Shown: positions 25,560 through 38,030 of the stretch, piece after piece
Layout of the letters: each line of letters starts with the position of its first letter
Position numbering within the stretch: the stretch's first letter is position 1
Assembly: GCF_002443255.2 (NCBI RefSeq)
Contig: NW_019211458.1
Span: 26,440,485 to 26,504,484, forward strand
DNA: 64,000 bases
Origin: Varroa destructor
Taxonomy: Eukaryota > Arthropoda > Arachnida > Mesostigmata > Varroidae
Reading direction: 5' to 3'
Program-made: the position numbers and the translations under genes
The notes under the pieces: model-generated
Database searches by the model: none
Seen by the model: the letters and a program-made list of their open reading frames with translations, nothing else
What the model was told of the DNA's origin: nothing

Positions 25560-26300
25560 GAAATTTCAACGTGAAAAATACTGTTCGTAGTAGTATGCGT
25601 GTTACGGAAAAAGTTGATGAAGTTCTTGCGAAAGTTAAGCGTAATGGATACAACTGCGATATCGCCACGGAACTAACTATTAACTATCTAGCAGCTTTGA
25701 ATAAGGTGGCTGCAAAAAAAAGCGCGATGTTTTAGGGTAATGCGTGAATTTACGTGAAAGAACCGATTCAGTGATATTTCCATCCCCAAAAACGCGGATA
25801 TAAACCCATTTCTACAGCAGTTTATCAGGGGTGGTAATAAATAAGAAAAAATAAACTCTACAATTTATGGCAAGGCCCAGGTGGACACCAAAAAGGAGAT
25901 GCCGTGTGTGGTATTGGAAAGGAATTACGTGTTGCTGTTGTCTGACAAAATGATATTCAGCCTTTTATTATCAACAACTAACGAGACTACAACAAGCTAC
26001 TGGAAAAAAATCGACCGGATTTAGTGAACAGAGAGGGTCGTCGCCCACCATGACAATGTCAAACCACATCCATTTTTAATAATCCACCAAAAATTGGAAA
26101 AATGGATGGGAGATTTTCATGCGTACGCCTTATGGCACCGATTCTGCACGATCAGACTTTCATCAGTTCTGATTTTTACAGAACTTTGACAGTGATGCTG
26201 GACTAGTTTCAATGATGGACGCAAAAATTGTCATAATTTTTCGCTTAAAAACCTTGCAGTAATGGGATTATGGTGTTATCAGACAAAAGACGGAAGTTCA
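25560..26300 (+). mobile_element. Decayed mariner (DD34D) transposase, copy 2
   Basis: This is a second broken mariner transposase of the same subfamily as the copy at 13.9 kb. Readable blocks are VRSSMRVTEKVDEVLAKVKR from about 25580, the linker and start of the second helix-turn-helix, then CDIATEL. NRPDLVNREGR is at 26009-26041. After a frameshift, VVAHHDNVKPH follows, with the second catalytic Asp at 26052-26054. YGTDSARSDFHQF starts at 26131, with the third catalytic Asp at 26155-26157. The spacing of these two Asp codons is 103 bases, two short of the 105 expected for 34 intervening residues, so DD34D geometry survives apart from a small deletion. Stops and frameshifts throughout make it inactive. 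Compared with copy 1, the linker is better preserved and the C-terminal tail worse. Ends were not identified. Confidence 0.87.
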
Positions 26301-26820
26301 TCTATCAAATATACATACGTATATAAAAAAAAAAAGCCGTCAAAGCGAGTTTGATGGTATCTACTTTAATACTTCGTCAATAGTCTTATGGCTTATATTG
26401 ATGCATTAAAAAAGACATGAAAATTTCGTGTCTTTTAGATATTTTGTTAACTTAATTCTTCTAAACTAAAGATACCATGTGTTACCTTTTCATATTTACA
26501 TAATTACATCTTCGAAATGCCGCCTTTTCAGGCAAACGCTTTAAACAGATACACCTGATCTTCATAAACCAGCATAAGTGGTGAGATTCTATAATTCGTT
26601 CAAGATGACAGTTTTATTTAAATCCACAAAAGGAAAAATAAATTACAGCTGATACTCGTACCACACATAAACAAATTTTCAGCAAAAAGAATCACAAGCA
26701 AAAATCATTGTGTTTTGACGAAATAGCTAGTAGTAACATTTTGCTCATAGTTTGTGTGGCATACAGATATTATTAACAAGCTAAAATGTTGGGATTTATT
26801 AGACCAGGCAACTAATTGAC

Positions 26821-26885
26821 TTTTTTTTTTAATTTTATTTTTTTATTTTATTTATTTTATTTTATTTATTTATTTTACTTTATTA
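26821..26885 (+). repeat. T-rich (TTTTA)n-like low-complexity tract
   Basis: About 65 bases of almost only T and A, with TTTA/TTTTA periodicity. It could be a degenerate microsatellite or, on the opposite strand, an A-rich retrotransposon tail. No retroelement body was recognised next to it. Confidence 0.8.
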
Positions 26886-27262
26886 CAGTAGTTAGCTCTG
26901 TTTGTACTGTCTTTTACACGTTTTCAGCGACCGTAACAGTAATACTGTAAAAACTTAGTATTTTCTAAACTTACAAATGTGACGAAGGTCATTACAATTG
27001 CTGTTTTCGAAGCAAAAAAGATACTAGAAAATTCTTTAACATTTTAGCATTTGAAAGAATGACGGCCAGAAACATAGTTCGGTTTTAGTACGTTTCAAAA
27101 TCAATCAAGTGTTTTTACGCAGGTTCAACTTAGCTTTTTTTGACTGAGACAACTGAATAGTCTGCAACTCCTTTTGTGCCTCAGAGAATATATTGGCACC
27201 TTTCCTCAACCCTATTGCTAAGCATCCCCTACTCCGGCTAAATGTTTGGCTGACTTGTACAA

Positions 27263-27294
27263 GAAATAAACTTATAATAATATAAGTTTATTTC
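27263..27294. repeat. Perfect 14-bp inverted repeat, 4-base loop
   Basis: GAAATAAACTTATA at 27263-27276 is followed by ATAA and the exact reverse complement at 27281-27294. It would form a stable AT-rich hairpin. It may be a cruciform-prone site or a small foldback, and no terminator role can be assigned in a eukaryotic context. Confidence 0.85.
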
Positions 27295-27330
27295 GATTGA
27301 AAACTAAATATATGTGTTACAGAAAGCTTC

Positions 27331-30300
27331 TTCCGCAATGACAGTTTTTCTCTGGTCTTTCGACGTCTTCACCTGTCCTTCCGCATCCGGCCCCTTTCTG
27401 CTGCCTTACCTCTTACGACCCCTAGTTGGCCGTCGTCCACACATCCCAAATGACGAGGGTTTGCGGCATCTGGTCTGAGCAAATTGACACGAACTTAGCC
27501 TGTCAGCACCAAACACTTTTTCATTAGATGCCATTCGAGACTGGTTGGGTAATAGTAGCACACTTTGTCGATTATGGCGACAGGTGTCTGCGTGGCCCGA
27601 CCTACCGGGCTGCTCTAAAGGACAACAACCCCAATATGGGTCAAAACTGACACACAGGTTCTTTCGCGTGCAATCAAAGCCGTACACTGCTTGCAGTTGC
27701 ACCCTAGCACACGGTCATAGAGAACATACATACAAACCGCCCCCACAATCTTACTGACTACACGTTATCTCAGACATCTGTGCGCGGGTAAACCTCTCAC
27801 GATAACAAGAATAGAGAGAAGCAAACAGCAAGAAACGAGTCCGGAGAGTGGGCGTATGGGCACTAACGCCAACGATGCCAGTGGAACGATGACATGAACA
27901 GTGTGTGTATATGCGTGTCTATAGCTTATGTGTGTATCACTAGCTAACGACAGGGGCAAGGCCAGTCAGTAGAGGTTTCCGAAGCTACAGTTATGGACTG
28001 CCATTCTTTCACTTGCTAAACGACTACCGACTAACCCACCACCGACGGCCATCGAGCCAAACAACCACCATTCACTACATGTAGCTTTCGGTATGTATAG
28101 AGTACGAAAGGCGGTGACGGGTCAGTGAGGCAAGGTGTTAACTGCAAATCTGCTTCATCGCCGCCCTTAGAGGAGGTCCAACGGCTCACAGGACCAGACA
28201 AGATTTAACGCGACATAAGGTTGTGTGAAGTATTTTATAGCTTTCATCAATTGACGCACTCACGTGCTTCTGTCCCGCCCAAAAAGGTAACGTCTACCTG
28301 GTTCCCTGGAAGAGGGTAAGAAGCGAAGGAGTTCCAGGAAACAGTACGTACGGTAAGAAGGGAAAGTAGACATGAACACCAAAATGTGCGCGGAAAACAC
28401 GCTGCCAATAAAGGATGTCCGATTCAATTCGATTAGTTGTATTCCACAAATGTATTCTTCCGTTGTTTCTCAGAATGGTCACCGAACCGTACCTATCTTT
28501 CAGCAGAAAAGACCTAATTCTTACGATAAAATCGCTGTTATTGCCCTTGTTAAATGCATTTCTTCTTCAGCAAAAATAACTATTTATGAGGTTTCATTAG
28601 ATTGATAGGTGCAGACGAGTGTCAGGTTAAAGGAAGGTGTTGAGTTTCGTTACAATAATTTTTAGGCGTCAACCTAAAAACTGGTCTTCTTTTGGTTTAA
28701 CGTCTTATAAAATCGTAGGAAATACGTGACGAAAATGGAGAGAAGAGCGATTTTGCTTTCCACTTCATTGATAAGAAAATGCTTAATTGTTTTCTCCTTA
28801 ATATAAAGCGACGAAAGAGTTAGGGTAGTTGAATAAATGCTTTGTAAAAGAAGTTGACGAAGTCCGCTCTTCAAAGTTAAGGATTGAAGAACCATGTGTA
28901 CGGGGCGCTAAAGTCGTAAGTTAGCGTCGGCCGTCTTACTGCATAACAATAGAGGGATTAAGTCAAGATAAGGAGTTATTCAGCATTGTTCACAAAAGAC
29001 AATGCACGGGCCTTAGGAACGTCCTTCCTCCTCTTTAGAGTTCAGGCGGAACGCAAGGTGCCCGGTAATAACAGAAGGACTAAAGAGTCTTCCTACCGCA
29101 CTGACGCTAGCTACCCTACAACGGTTTAATTGCCCAACAACAATCACCGGCCATATTGCTTCAAGTCCTTATAAGCGCGTAATAGTGTATCACCATGCGC
29201 GCACCGTGCATAATGTAAGATGTCTTACGATGTAACTAATAAGACGACGTCGCTACTGCGTACCGTATAAGGTTTAAATCCTTACTAGAAATTAAATTAA
29301 GTACGACGGTAGGAGGTAATGATTTATGTAGCCAGTTGTTTCATGTGGGAAGATATGTGAGAATGCGAATTACTAAAAATGCATTTAGGCTTAAACTGCA
29401 AAATAGAAAAATGTACTCTTACTAAATACTAGTACTCGCAGAAAGCGTTGTTGAGTGCTGAGCCGATATGAGCTTCAGAACTTGATTCGGTGAACGAGAA
29501 CTCTAATAGATTATTGTAGTAGTACCTTAACATCTGGTTAAAGATAAAAAAAAAAAAGTTATCTTTAACTTTTTTTTTGTTAGCTTAGTTCATCGTTAAA
29601 CCAAATCTTTCGAGGCAATAGGCCCAGCAAATTTATAATCGAACGCACTCCACATAAGAAAAAGCAATTGAAAAAGGAAAAAGTTCTGAATTTTTTGGAA
29701 TCGTAAACAGATCAATGTTTATGTCACTCTTAAGTGGCAAAAGTGAATTACTTCTATTGTAAGATAAGAGGGCCGGCAAGAAAATTAGGCGAAAAGGTCA
29801 ATGCCCCGTAGATACTGTATCGTTCAATATCTAAGCTTAATAAATCTGTTAAAGTCGATGCATCTGTACTATCTCGACAAACACGATGACGCAATTTTGT
29901 CTTCGTTTAGCCCTCTCTATCTCACCTGTGTATTTCTTAGCTCAAACTCCGTATCGTAGTAGCAATTAGCTTTTGCTGTCGCTTTGTCCCTAGTACTCTC
30001 ACACATTTCATTACGCTTGGAGGCAGCCTCTATTAAGTAAAGGCTTATTGGGGTACGTATAGCGGGAAAACCTATCACGTCTTAGTAGATGTCGTAACAA
30101 TCACTACTGGAGTCTTAAGAAGAGAAGACGAACAACGGATATCAAACCGGCGGTTTGTTGAGTTCCTATCTTATTCAATCTGTGTCGTGTTTCGGCTGTT
30201 TGCTGTATCGTTGTGCTGCTCTGTATGGTCACCACACAAGAAACTGGGAGAGGGTAGCCAACAGGACCCGAAAGAGGCTCCAGGAGCACCGAAGGCCAGG

Positions 30301-30780
30301 TCATCACGCATAGGTTTTAAGGGCGAATACCAAAATAGCAGAGGTTGGGCAAGCTGGCAAGCGGGCAGATGGTCGTGCAACCGACGGAGGCGGCAAGTTG
30401 AGCCCGTCCAGAGGTAGACAGTGGCCTGCCCTGCCCAGCTCAAGCAAAGCTGGACAGTATTGCGTCAGTACGGGCACCGTAGTAACAGTAGTAGTTCGCT
30501 GTAGGCCAACCACTGGGATCGCAGGTCGCATACGGTAGTGCGGTCGGTGCTGGACATCGTGATGGGGCTTGGAACGCTCTCTTTATAGCGCGTAGTCCCC
30601 CGCTCTGGGTTCACCCCCTCCATAAAAGCAGAGGGCAGCAGCCGCCAAATAAGAAGCAAAGCGAATAGTCAACCCTGTTACCGAGGAGGCCGGGGCTTCG
30701 TTCCAACCTACCCGCACTCCTATCGGAAGCGATAGTAGTAGCTTACATTACCTCGCCTGCTGCCTGGTAAAAGTACCGAT
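27331..30780. other. Alternating GC-richer and AT-rich stretch, no recognised gene
   Basis: GC-richer segments at about 27340-28300 and 30100-30780 flank an AT-rich segment. Frames of up to about 98 codons (for example 27406-27702 on -) show no known domain. A short foldback around an A-run is listed separately at 29537-29569. Confidence 0.4.
29537..29569. repeat. 11-bp inverted repeat around a poly-A loop
   Basis: GTTAAAGATAA at 29537-29547 and TTATCTTTAAC at 29559-29569 are exact reverse complements with an A-rich loop, followed by a T-run. It could be a small hairpin produced by local inverted duplication. Confidence 0.75.
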
Positions 30781-32360
30781 GGCTGGACGATTTTAATTTC
30801 ATTCGAACGACATTCTATAGAGAAGCCATCGTGTTGACTCATTGCGTAAATGTCATTTCAGGTTAACTAGCATCCTTCGCTCCTTTGTACAAGTGTCGCA
30901 CAAGTTGGAATAAAATAATGTAATTTGTAAGTGAATCCCTCTTGACCTTAACAACGGTTTTTGTTGTTAGAATGAAGAAGGTTTTTTAGCGTTTAGATTT
31001 CAGGTATACAGAAAAATCTATACATGATGTGGAATAAAGAAATACTCAAGTCTCATGTCTGCCAGTGAACTTTGCTTTGGTTCAAATAACCATAGTATTG
31101 GAATTTTTTCTTACACCCTGACTACGAATATTTTATGTTATGTATTTTTCACAACTTAGATACGTTGAGCAGGGCACAATCGACCTTCATCGTAGTTTAG
31201 CCGAATGTAGCAGTTAGATATATTGTGATTTTAACTTATTTCAATTTATGCTAGAGGAACTTATGGTCTCATCGAAGAAAAACAAAACAATTAAGTTTAT
31301 TGTGACGACTGCCGTGTTTGCCAGTAGCTTTGCGGCTTATGACGAATCTAAGACAGTCCTTTTTTTTTTTTTTTTTTTTTTTCTATTTGCGTTTACGAAC
31401 ACCTCAGATCGTTTCTAAAGATGCCTCCGCCAAAATGCTAATAAGAAACAAATATTTAGCACTTAGCAACCAAATCAGGACCTATCAGAATGACGGCGTA
31501 CACCGCCGGCTTAGCAAGTAGCAACCTACAAAGAAACACCTAAAACAGTTTGTAACATCTATTTTATTATTGTGGACCAAGATGTCGTGCTGCAGTGTTC
31601 TCAGATATTGTGCTTAACGCATTTGAACAGGTAATATAGAAGAGGAGCCAGTTATGTCAAATAGAACTTTCTCGTGCAGCCATTACAAAGCGATAGAAAA
31701 GGGTTGTGCCTCTCTGGAGAGCAAGTAAAGACGGCAAGTAATCCTCTCCTGCCGACTTGATATTCGTTTCAATTCAACTCTCAGCAATTCCAAAAGCGTT
31801 CATCTTTCTAGATACCATTGATCATACCTCCTAGTGATCGATACGTAGAGGCCTACGTTTATAGCCATGCTTACCTAAAGGGAGGGCCTAGATTTTCTTA
31901 TTGTAAACGACTCGTTGATCGACTGATCGCGACGTGCTTTGACATTTACCTACCGTGATGGACGACTATCGAGTTGTATTCGAAGGCCAAATAGACTATG
32001 CAAACCGATCGGTGAAACTTCTTTGAAACACTCGGAAATCGGTCGCTGCTATTCCCTGCAGCTTTTCACTCGCTGCTTTTTTGTAGCTGGTAAATCTGTA
32101 CGCATTATCAAGACACTGTATTATGAAGGGGCCCTTATATCAAAGTGGAATTATTTTTTAAAATGTTTAATTAGGCTTTGCTTGAGCTGTTTAGCAGAAA
32201 CTTGGCCCTTATGTTAAAGGTCGAGCTAATAGTAGGTCTTTTTAATTCGAGGGTCACAGGATCTGATCTCAGGAAAGTGGTCTAAATTTGTTTTTTTTTT
32301 TTCTTAGTTTTTAGAATCTGAATTGAATGAAAGTATTTATGTTATCGTTAGCATTACAAT
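30781..32360. other. AT-rich region with poly-T tract
   Basis: No recognised gene. It contains a 23-base T-run at 31360-31382. A 92-codon frame at 31939-32217 has no recognisable motif. Confidence 0.4.
31360..31382 (+). repeat. Poly-T tract of 23 bases
   Basis: Uninterrupted T-run. On the opposite strand it is a poly-A run of the kind left by retrotransposed sequence, but no retroelement or processed pseudogene was recognised beside it. Confidence 0.95.
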
Positions 32361-32446
32361 AGGCGACTCGATGCGTGACCTTTCGAGTCTTACGTCCGAA
32401 TCTAATTGCATCACATAGCTGAGCTATACCACGAGCCAGTCCGGGA
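32361..32446 (-). repeat. tRNA-like / tRNA-derived SINE fragment (degenerate)
   Basis: Read on the minus strand, the segment has the layout of a tRNA gene or tRNA-derived SINE head. GGTATAGCTCAGC matches an A-box/D-arm (TAGCTCAGC-type). It is followed by GATTCGGACGTAAGACTCGA, which looks like an anticodon arm. GGTCACGCATCGAGTCGCC then resembles a B-box region that has lost or changed bases relative to GGTTCGANTCC. The T-stem and acceptor stem do not pair properly, so a functional tRNA is unlikely. A T-run just outside the + strand side (an A-run on the minus strand, upstream of the A-box) gives no clear boundary. The call rests on pattern recognition only. Confidence 0.4.
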
Positions 32447-34890
32447 TTCGCAGCTTTTTTTCTGAACAGACCTAATATCATTAAACGATCACGGGGATAA
32501 CCAGTCAAAGCAGCGCTGTGGAACCATAGTAAGCGACTGTTAGCGTTTGTATATAACTTACTGTCGGTCCTATAGAAATCGGTTCAGGTTTTTGCTCGCA
32601 TCTCACTAGCTGCCACTAGTGGATTAACATATTTATAGCGTACGTGTATTTTCCGCAAAGAAATCCCTGTGACAAACATTTTGTGTAGTGGCGTAGATTC
32701 GAATTGGTTTATGATATCAACCCTTCACTCGCAACTGTTAAAACTTGTTGCCAGGATGATGGTATAATGTTTGTCCGCTTACCCCGATAAACACGCGTGA
32801 CAGTTTTGACTCAAATCCGGGCACAGACATATTTCGAATCTCACTTAAAAACGCGCTGGATGTGATGATCCCTATTTTTACTTAGTCTCTCCAATTGTAT
32901 GAAGCCCCTCTCCTAGCAGGTCATCGGAGCAACGCAATACAAAAAGAGCGGGCCATTCTGTAAATCGAGAATATCTAATAGTTTTTATATTACCGTTAGC
33001 ATTTGCAGATGTTTCGATAAGGTTGCAGCCAATAGTAAAAAAAAAAAAAAAAAAAACCGCTTTTCGCGATCACGTATTTTTGCACTTCGCAATAAATGTA
33101 CTATACATCACGTTTTAGACTGTTAATTAGGTACCGTTGCCGATATTAGTGGGCCCACTGCTACGGCTCTTAGCCTAAAGACTTCCAGTTGTCTCTCTGC
33201 TGTCACTTTAGAAACAAATATATTGTCCTTCAAAATCTTAGACATATCAATTGGGGAAATATAAATCGATGTGAAAAAAAGATTGACCTCATTCTCGGAA
33301 CTGCGTCGTTTTTTTTATCGACAAACCTTCGGAACACAAGGACACGATACGCGTACTTTGAGTTGGGGTGCGAAGTGCAATGATTAGTGTGTTTGGAGAA
33401 GGATATTGCTAGAATAAAATTGAGTGTTACTACAAGTTACCGGCCGTGACCGGCTCTAACTCCTATGAAATGGGCATCAAAATTTTCGGTGGGTCTGTTT
33501 CACGTTATGCGTCATCGAAAGATCGTATGGTGTCACAGCATTGAATGTGGCTAGTCAGCAATCTTGCGCACCAACCACCAGCTGCCCCACATTATACTGT
33601 TATTATAACTACGTACAAGTGTATACATACGCAGAATTATCCACATGCACCATGAACTGTATAAAGTAAAATGAGCGAACACGATTTCTAAGCATGAGAA
33701 CGCCAGATTAATCGATGGGATGGATATTTTACTAATGTGGACTGGCAAAAAGGGAAAACTTGCGGCGTCTGTTTTTGCTAAGGTAATGAAACGATTTTAC
33801 TCTCAGAAACAGCTAGATCAGATCTGATGGGTAACTATATGCCACATGTTAGGCAGCAACATTAGTTCAAAGACTACCTGGTTAAATAGTTTTCTTGAGA
33901 CTCAGCTTCTACGAGCGACACGAAAGCTTGTTTTAAGCCTCAATTGTATCTGATTTCTAACAGTTCTGAATTGAAATTCTGTCTGAGGTTGTCACGGAGG
34001 TATGTTGTGTGGGGTATAGCATCGATCCCCCAATGAGTTCAGACCTCTCGTATGTACACGCTCACATCAACAATTTCAAGGAGCAAAAAGGAGTCGTAAA
34101 TCTGCTAAATTGTACAAACACTTTGTTCATTAAAAGCGGGTAATTGAATACACTCCGATATTCGGTAACTGGGTTGAGAAACCTACAAAGATAAATCAGT
34201 CGAATCAGATCAGGCTAACGGACGAAAACGCTTGGAATCTGATTAAACCTAATGTGACAGCAGAATAAGTCGAAATCGGGCAGTAAAATGGGCTTGGACC
34301 GTCATATTACGTCCATCGTTTCTGAAAAAGGAGGCAATGATTTTCAAGCGATATGCACATGAGGAAGCGTTCTAATAATATAAGCCTTGTACTAAAATTG
34401 CCCTTAAAGCCGAACTAATTGAACTTTGACATAGAATTTTGCATACTTAATCATTTATGCTTACATATTTTGTGCATATTAATTATCCGCTTCCGATTTT
34501 TTGCTCCATCACTTAAGTGTAACGTATAGTGCTCTGCTATATATCGGCTAGCTTTAAGATCACTGTTTAGAGGGTGCTCACGGCAGTACATCTCCATTTG
34601 ACTGCTTTGTCGTTAATCAATGATAGAGTCAGCTTTTTTCAAATCATTGTTGTAGCTGACTTTTCAGTCGTCCATTTTGCCTGAACGTGAAATATGAATC
34701 GAGTGAAACAAATTTGCCTTTATCAGTTAGGTTACCTTAGGTTAACTCCTTTAAGTATCAACTTTGCTAATTTACCTTTACATTTAGCGCTTATGACGTG
34801 CCTTAGCGCAAACTAGGAGACATCTCAGACTACAGAGGGCTTCGTACCCCAAACTACATTGACTGACGCTTAACCATTATTTCCAAGCAG
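32447..34890. other. AT-rich region, nothing recognised
   Basis: Anonymous AT-rich sequence. Holds a 20-base A-run at 33037-33056 and only short frames (65 codons or fewer) without motifs. Confidence 0.4.
33037..33056 (+). repeat. Poly-A tract of 20 bases
   Basis: Uninterrupted A-run. No retrotransposon body was recognised immediately upstream. Confidence 0.95.
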
Positions 34891-36640
34891 TTACAATCCC
34901 GTAGTCATGTGCGCATTTGCTGGCGTTTCCTACAAAGCCCGCTGGTCGATTCACCTACTGGCAAACTAGAACTGGAAAAAGCAGTTCCAAAACAGCAAAG
35001 TGGAGTTTCTAGGAAAGGTCGCATGATCCTGCAACTTGTGAAGAATTGGTCAGTGTGCGTGCGACATGCAGAGGGACTTTGAAATGGTGGAAGAGCTAGC
35101 GTCTGGCTACTGAATGGACGTGCTGACTGGCTGGTGTGTGCAAATAGAGTACCACAAGGCGAAGCAATGATGAGGACAACAATAGCGACCGTGACCAATG
35201 AAGAAGCCCCGTCGCACCTTTTTCACCCTATTCCTCCTCCCGCTCCTCGCCCACCTTCCAGTGCGGCCCGCCTGAGAAGAACATAAGCACCAAACGATGA
35301 ACGAAGCAAGGACCATCGAACAACAGCCAGCACCACCTGCTCAACGTTCCCATTTCGCAAAATAGACCCAAACGAGGGGAAAATTCAGCAGCGGGAAAGC
35401 TGTGTGGGGTCCGAGCACTACGTATGGGTTAGAACAAAGTTCACGGTTTGCCCACTACTCCGAATTGAGCTGGGACCTAATGCAAAAGATGGCCGAAGAC
35501 GCACAGTCCGACAGCAATGCGAATCAGCGACTCAGGGTCTTTTTCTCAGACCAGAATCGCCGACTTTAGTATACCACTGCTACCAGCATTGCTAGCATTA
35601 CCACTGAAAGCCGGCCAGCAAGCGAGCGAGCTAGCAGCAGTCGTGGCGGCGGCGGCGGCACATATTAAAATCCTAAAAAATATATATATCACTCCGCTCC
35701 TTCCTATAGCTCGGTTCGCACTTCGATTTCCTGCTAGTCCAAAGCTCATTTCTGAGCCTCAATTTATCTCTCTCTATTTAGCTTTGGTTCTCTCTCAGAG
35801 GCTTTAGCTATCGAAACCATGGGAGGACGTGGCTTGCGCAAACGCCCCACTGACTCTCTCGCTTTCTCTGTGGCCGGGCTATCTTCTGGCGCGCCCCGTT
35901 CTTGCCGTTCTCCCGTGCGTAGAACTGGTACGGCTTTGCTCCTTCAAGCAGGCTCCTTTTCACTGAGCCCCTCAATTCTTTGCTCTGTTCCCAGTTCGGA
36001 GTCCCATGCCATGCCTTCATGGTTTGTCACTTCTCCGACTTTCTCCACTGGCCCTTGCCGTTGTCTGCTCCGAGTGTGAGTTCCCAGTCAGTCAAATTCA
36101 ACTCATGACAACAGCGGCAGCAGTCACTTCCGTTTTCTTTCTTTTGGCTCAAACAGCTGCCAGCCTGAGTGATGACTGAGATGGCAGCAGGTATGCGTTG
36201 GTCGTCGGGCTTCCTTTTCCCCTTTCAACTGTCTTTTCCGGGTTACTCAGCTCAGGCAGTAGATTTCGCATTCGCTGCGGGAAACAGGTACTAGGTGGGT
36301 AAACCGTCTAATATTAGACGCACGCCATGAAGACGAGCGCAAGCAGAAATGAAAGCGGGGAATCGTCTCGGAGCAGCGGGCACATGACGAAACATATACG
36401 CGAATACATGTATTCTTGCCTTGCTCCTCTCCCTCTCCCTATCTATCTATCATTTGCCCTAGGATGTCGACACATTTCTCGGTTGGACGTTATTAGCCTA
36501 AATTCCCCACGGCTAAATCAGGCTAAAATATTTTTTAAGATGAGGAAGAAAAGGCAAATCACTAGACACTAACGCTGTGCACACACAAGTACGAGAATGG
36601 CCAGCTGGCTCAGCAGTACTTCCGTCGTTGTGACGATTAC
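34891..36640. other. GC-richer block, no recognised gene
   Basis: Overlapping frames on both strands (up to about 97 codons) show no domain. A GGC run at about 35641-35656 gives an alanine stretch in one frame. The + strand is pyrimidine-rich from about 35680 to 36290. It could include untranslated or regulatory sequence. Confidence 0.4.
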
Positions 36641-38030
36641 CTCACGTAGGTATCTCTAAATCGGACACAGAACCAAACACAAGGTTACCTTTTCAAAGGT
36701 GATTTATCTATTACTTATAGAAATTAATTGGTATTATTCGTCGTTGGACACGTACCAGTAGGCGGTGAGGCAGTTGTTACTTCGACGAGTGAAGTAGCGA
36801 TAGTACGTTTTGCTGAAGTGGTAAATCATAATCCCCCATTCTAGGCCGAAATTTTTGGAACTATCAACTATAGAATTTGTGTGCCAGAAGCGGACCGTCA
36901 GATTGAAATCAGTTATGTCGCCCTACAGTCATTCAAGATGTATTACGAAACATTTATGAACTGGATTTTCCGATTATTCATTCAGTAATAAAATGAATTT
37001 AACGTAGGTCCATTCCGATCTATATTTTAGAGTCGCTGAAAAAAACTTCTCCATGGAAGGCACCAATTTACTGGACGGATAATATGGCATGCTATCAATT
37101 ATACAGTCGGTTCCGAATCCAACTTTTCTCACATAGTCATTTAACTTAAAAGTACCTTATAGATGTAAACGACTTTCCATTTAAACGAAAATCTAATTTT
37201 TATTTCAACCAGATCTGAATTCGTGTATATATATCGCGTACGAGTAAAAATATATATATTTTTTTTACTCGTACGTGAGCTGTTGTAAAAGATAGAAAAA
37301 AAAATATACATGCAATATATAGAAGACACATGGTATTAGTAGTACGTTCTATGCGCAAGATCACATTAAGCTAGAACGCAGTGTTCCATCTAACGATCCA
37401 TATACCACCATCTGTGTGGTATATAAAGAATACGAACTGTGATATTGTCGGCGTCAATCGTTTATGTCGTCGGGCGCCTCGGAAGTACCATCGAGAAAGG
37501 CTAGCTACAAAGACATCGAATACTGAATAGATCTTCTAGCAGCGTTTAATTTATAGTTTATATGTTCTGTAGGAATTTTTTTGCTATTTTTTTTTTTATG
37601 TGAAATTGTATTTTTCCGACGCAGAAAAGTATGAAATGAACGCAGTAAAGGATGTTCGTTACATTTAATATAGCAGCATAATGCAAATACACTTTATGCA
37701 TCTTTACCTTTTTTTTTTCTATCACAACCATCTTATCGCTATTTGGATCGAGGGCGAAGAAAACGTGAATCGCGAAAAAGCCATTGATGGAAAGCTTCTT
37801 ATACCCAATTTTTCTTAGTTTTCTTACGCTGACGTTGTCTTCCTTGCAACATAGTTAGCCAATACCCGCGAACAATTGTTTCTTATTTACAAATTGAATG
37901 GAGCAAAGCGGTAACCATTAAGGAAGTCCTCATCCCTGCTAGCACAGTTTGTATGATAGTTTTCGAAAAAGTTCACACCTTAGATTCAATTCCGTGCAGT
38001 TGAACAGATTTAAACATGGAATAAAATATA
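36641..38030. other. AT-rich region with hairpin
   Basis: No recognised gene. Contains the inverted repeat at 37237-37275 and a small 9-base-arm foldback near 37400 (ATATACCAC/GTGGTATAT). Several T-runs of 10 bases or fewer occur. Confidence 0.4.
37237..37275. repeat. Perfect 14-bp inverted repeat with AT loop
   Basis: CGTACGAGTAAAAA at 37237-37250 is exactly complemented in reverse at 37262-37275, with an 11-base AT-rich loop between. The arms contain mixed bases, so this is not just low complexity. It could be a terminal hairpin of a small foldback element or a local inverted duplication. Confidence 0.85.

Larger units (their letters stand above)
26301..27330. other. AT-rich region after mariner copy 2
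   Basis: Contains the T-rich tract and the 32-base palindrome listed separately. The first tens of bases may still belong to the mariner 3' end. No gene seen. Confidence 0.4.

Noticed and set aside
29262..29281. tRNA T-arm-like TAAGGTTTAAATCCTTA
   Set aside because: The T-arm stem is perfect, but no D-arm, anticodon arm or acceptor stem can be placed at the right distance.
36840..36990. N-terminal helix-turn-helix piece of the CAGGGTG-type transposase
   Set aside because: The resemblance (SRCITKHL-like) is too short, needs frame choices and lacks any other block nearby.
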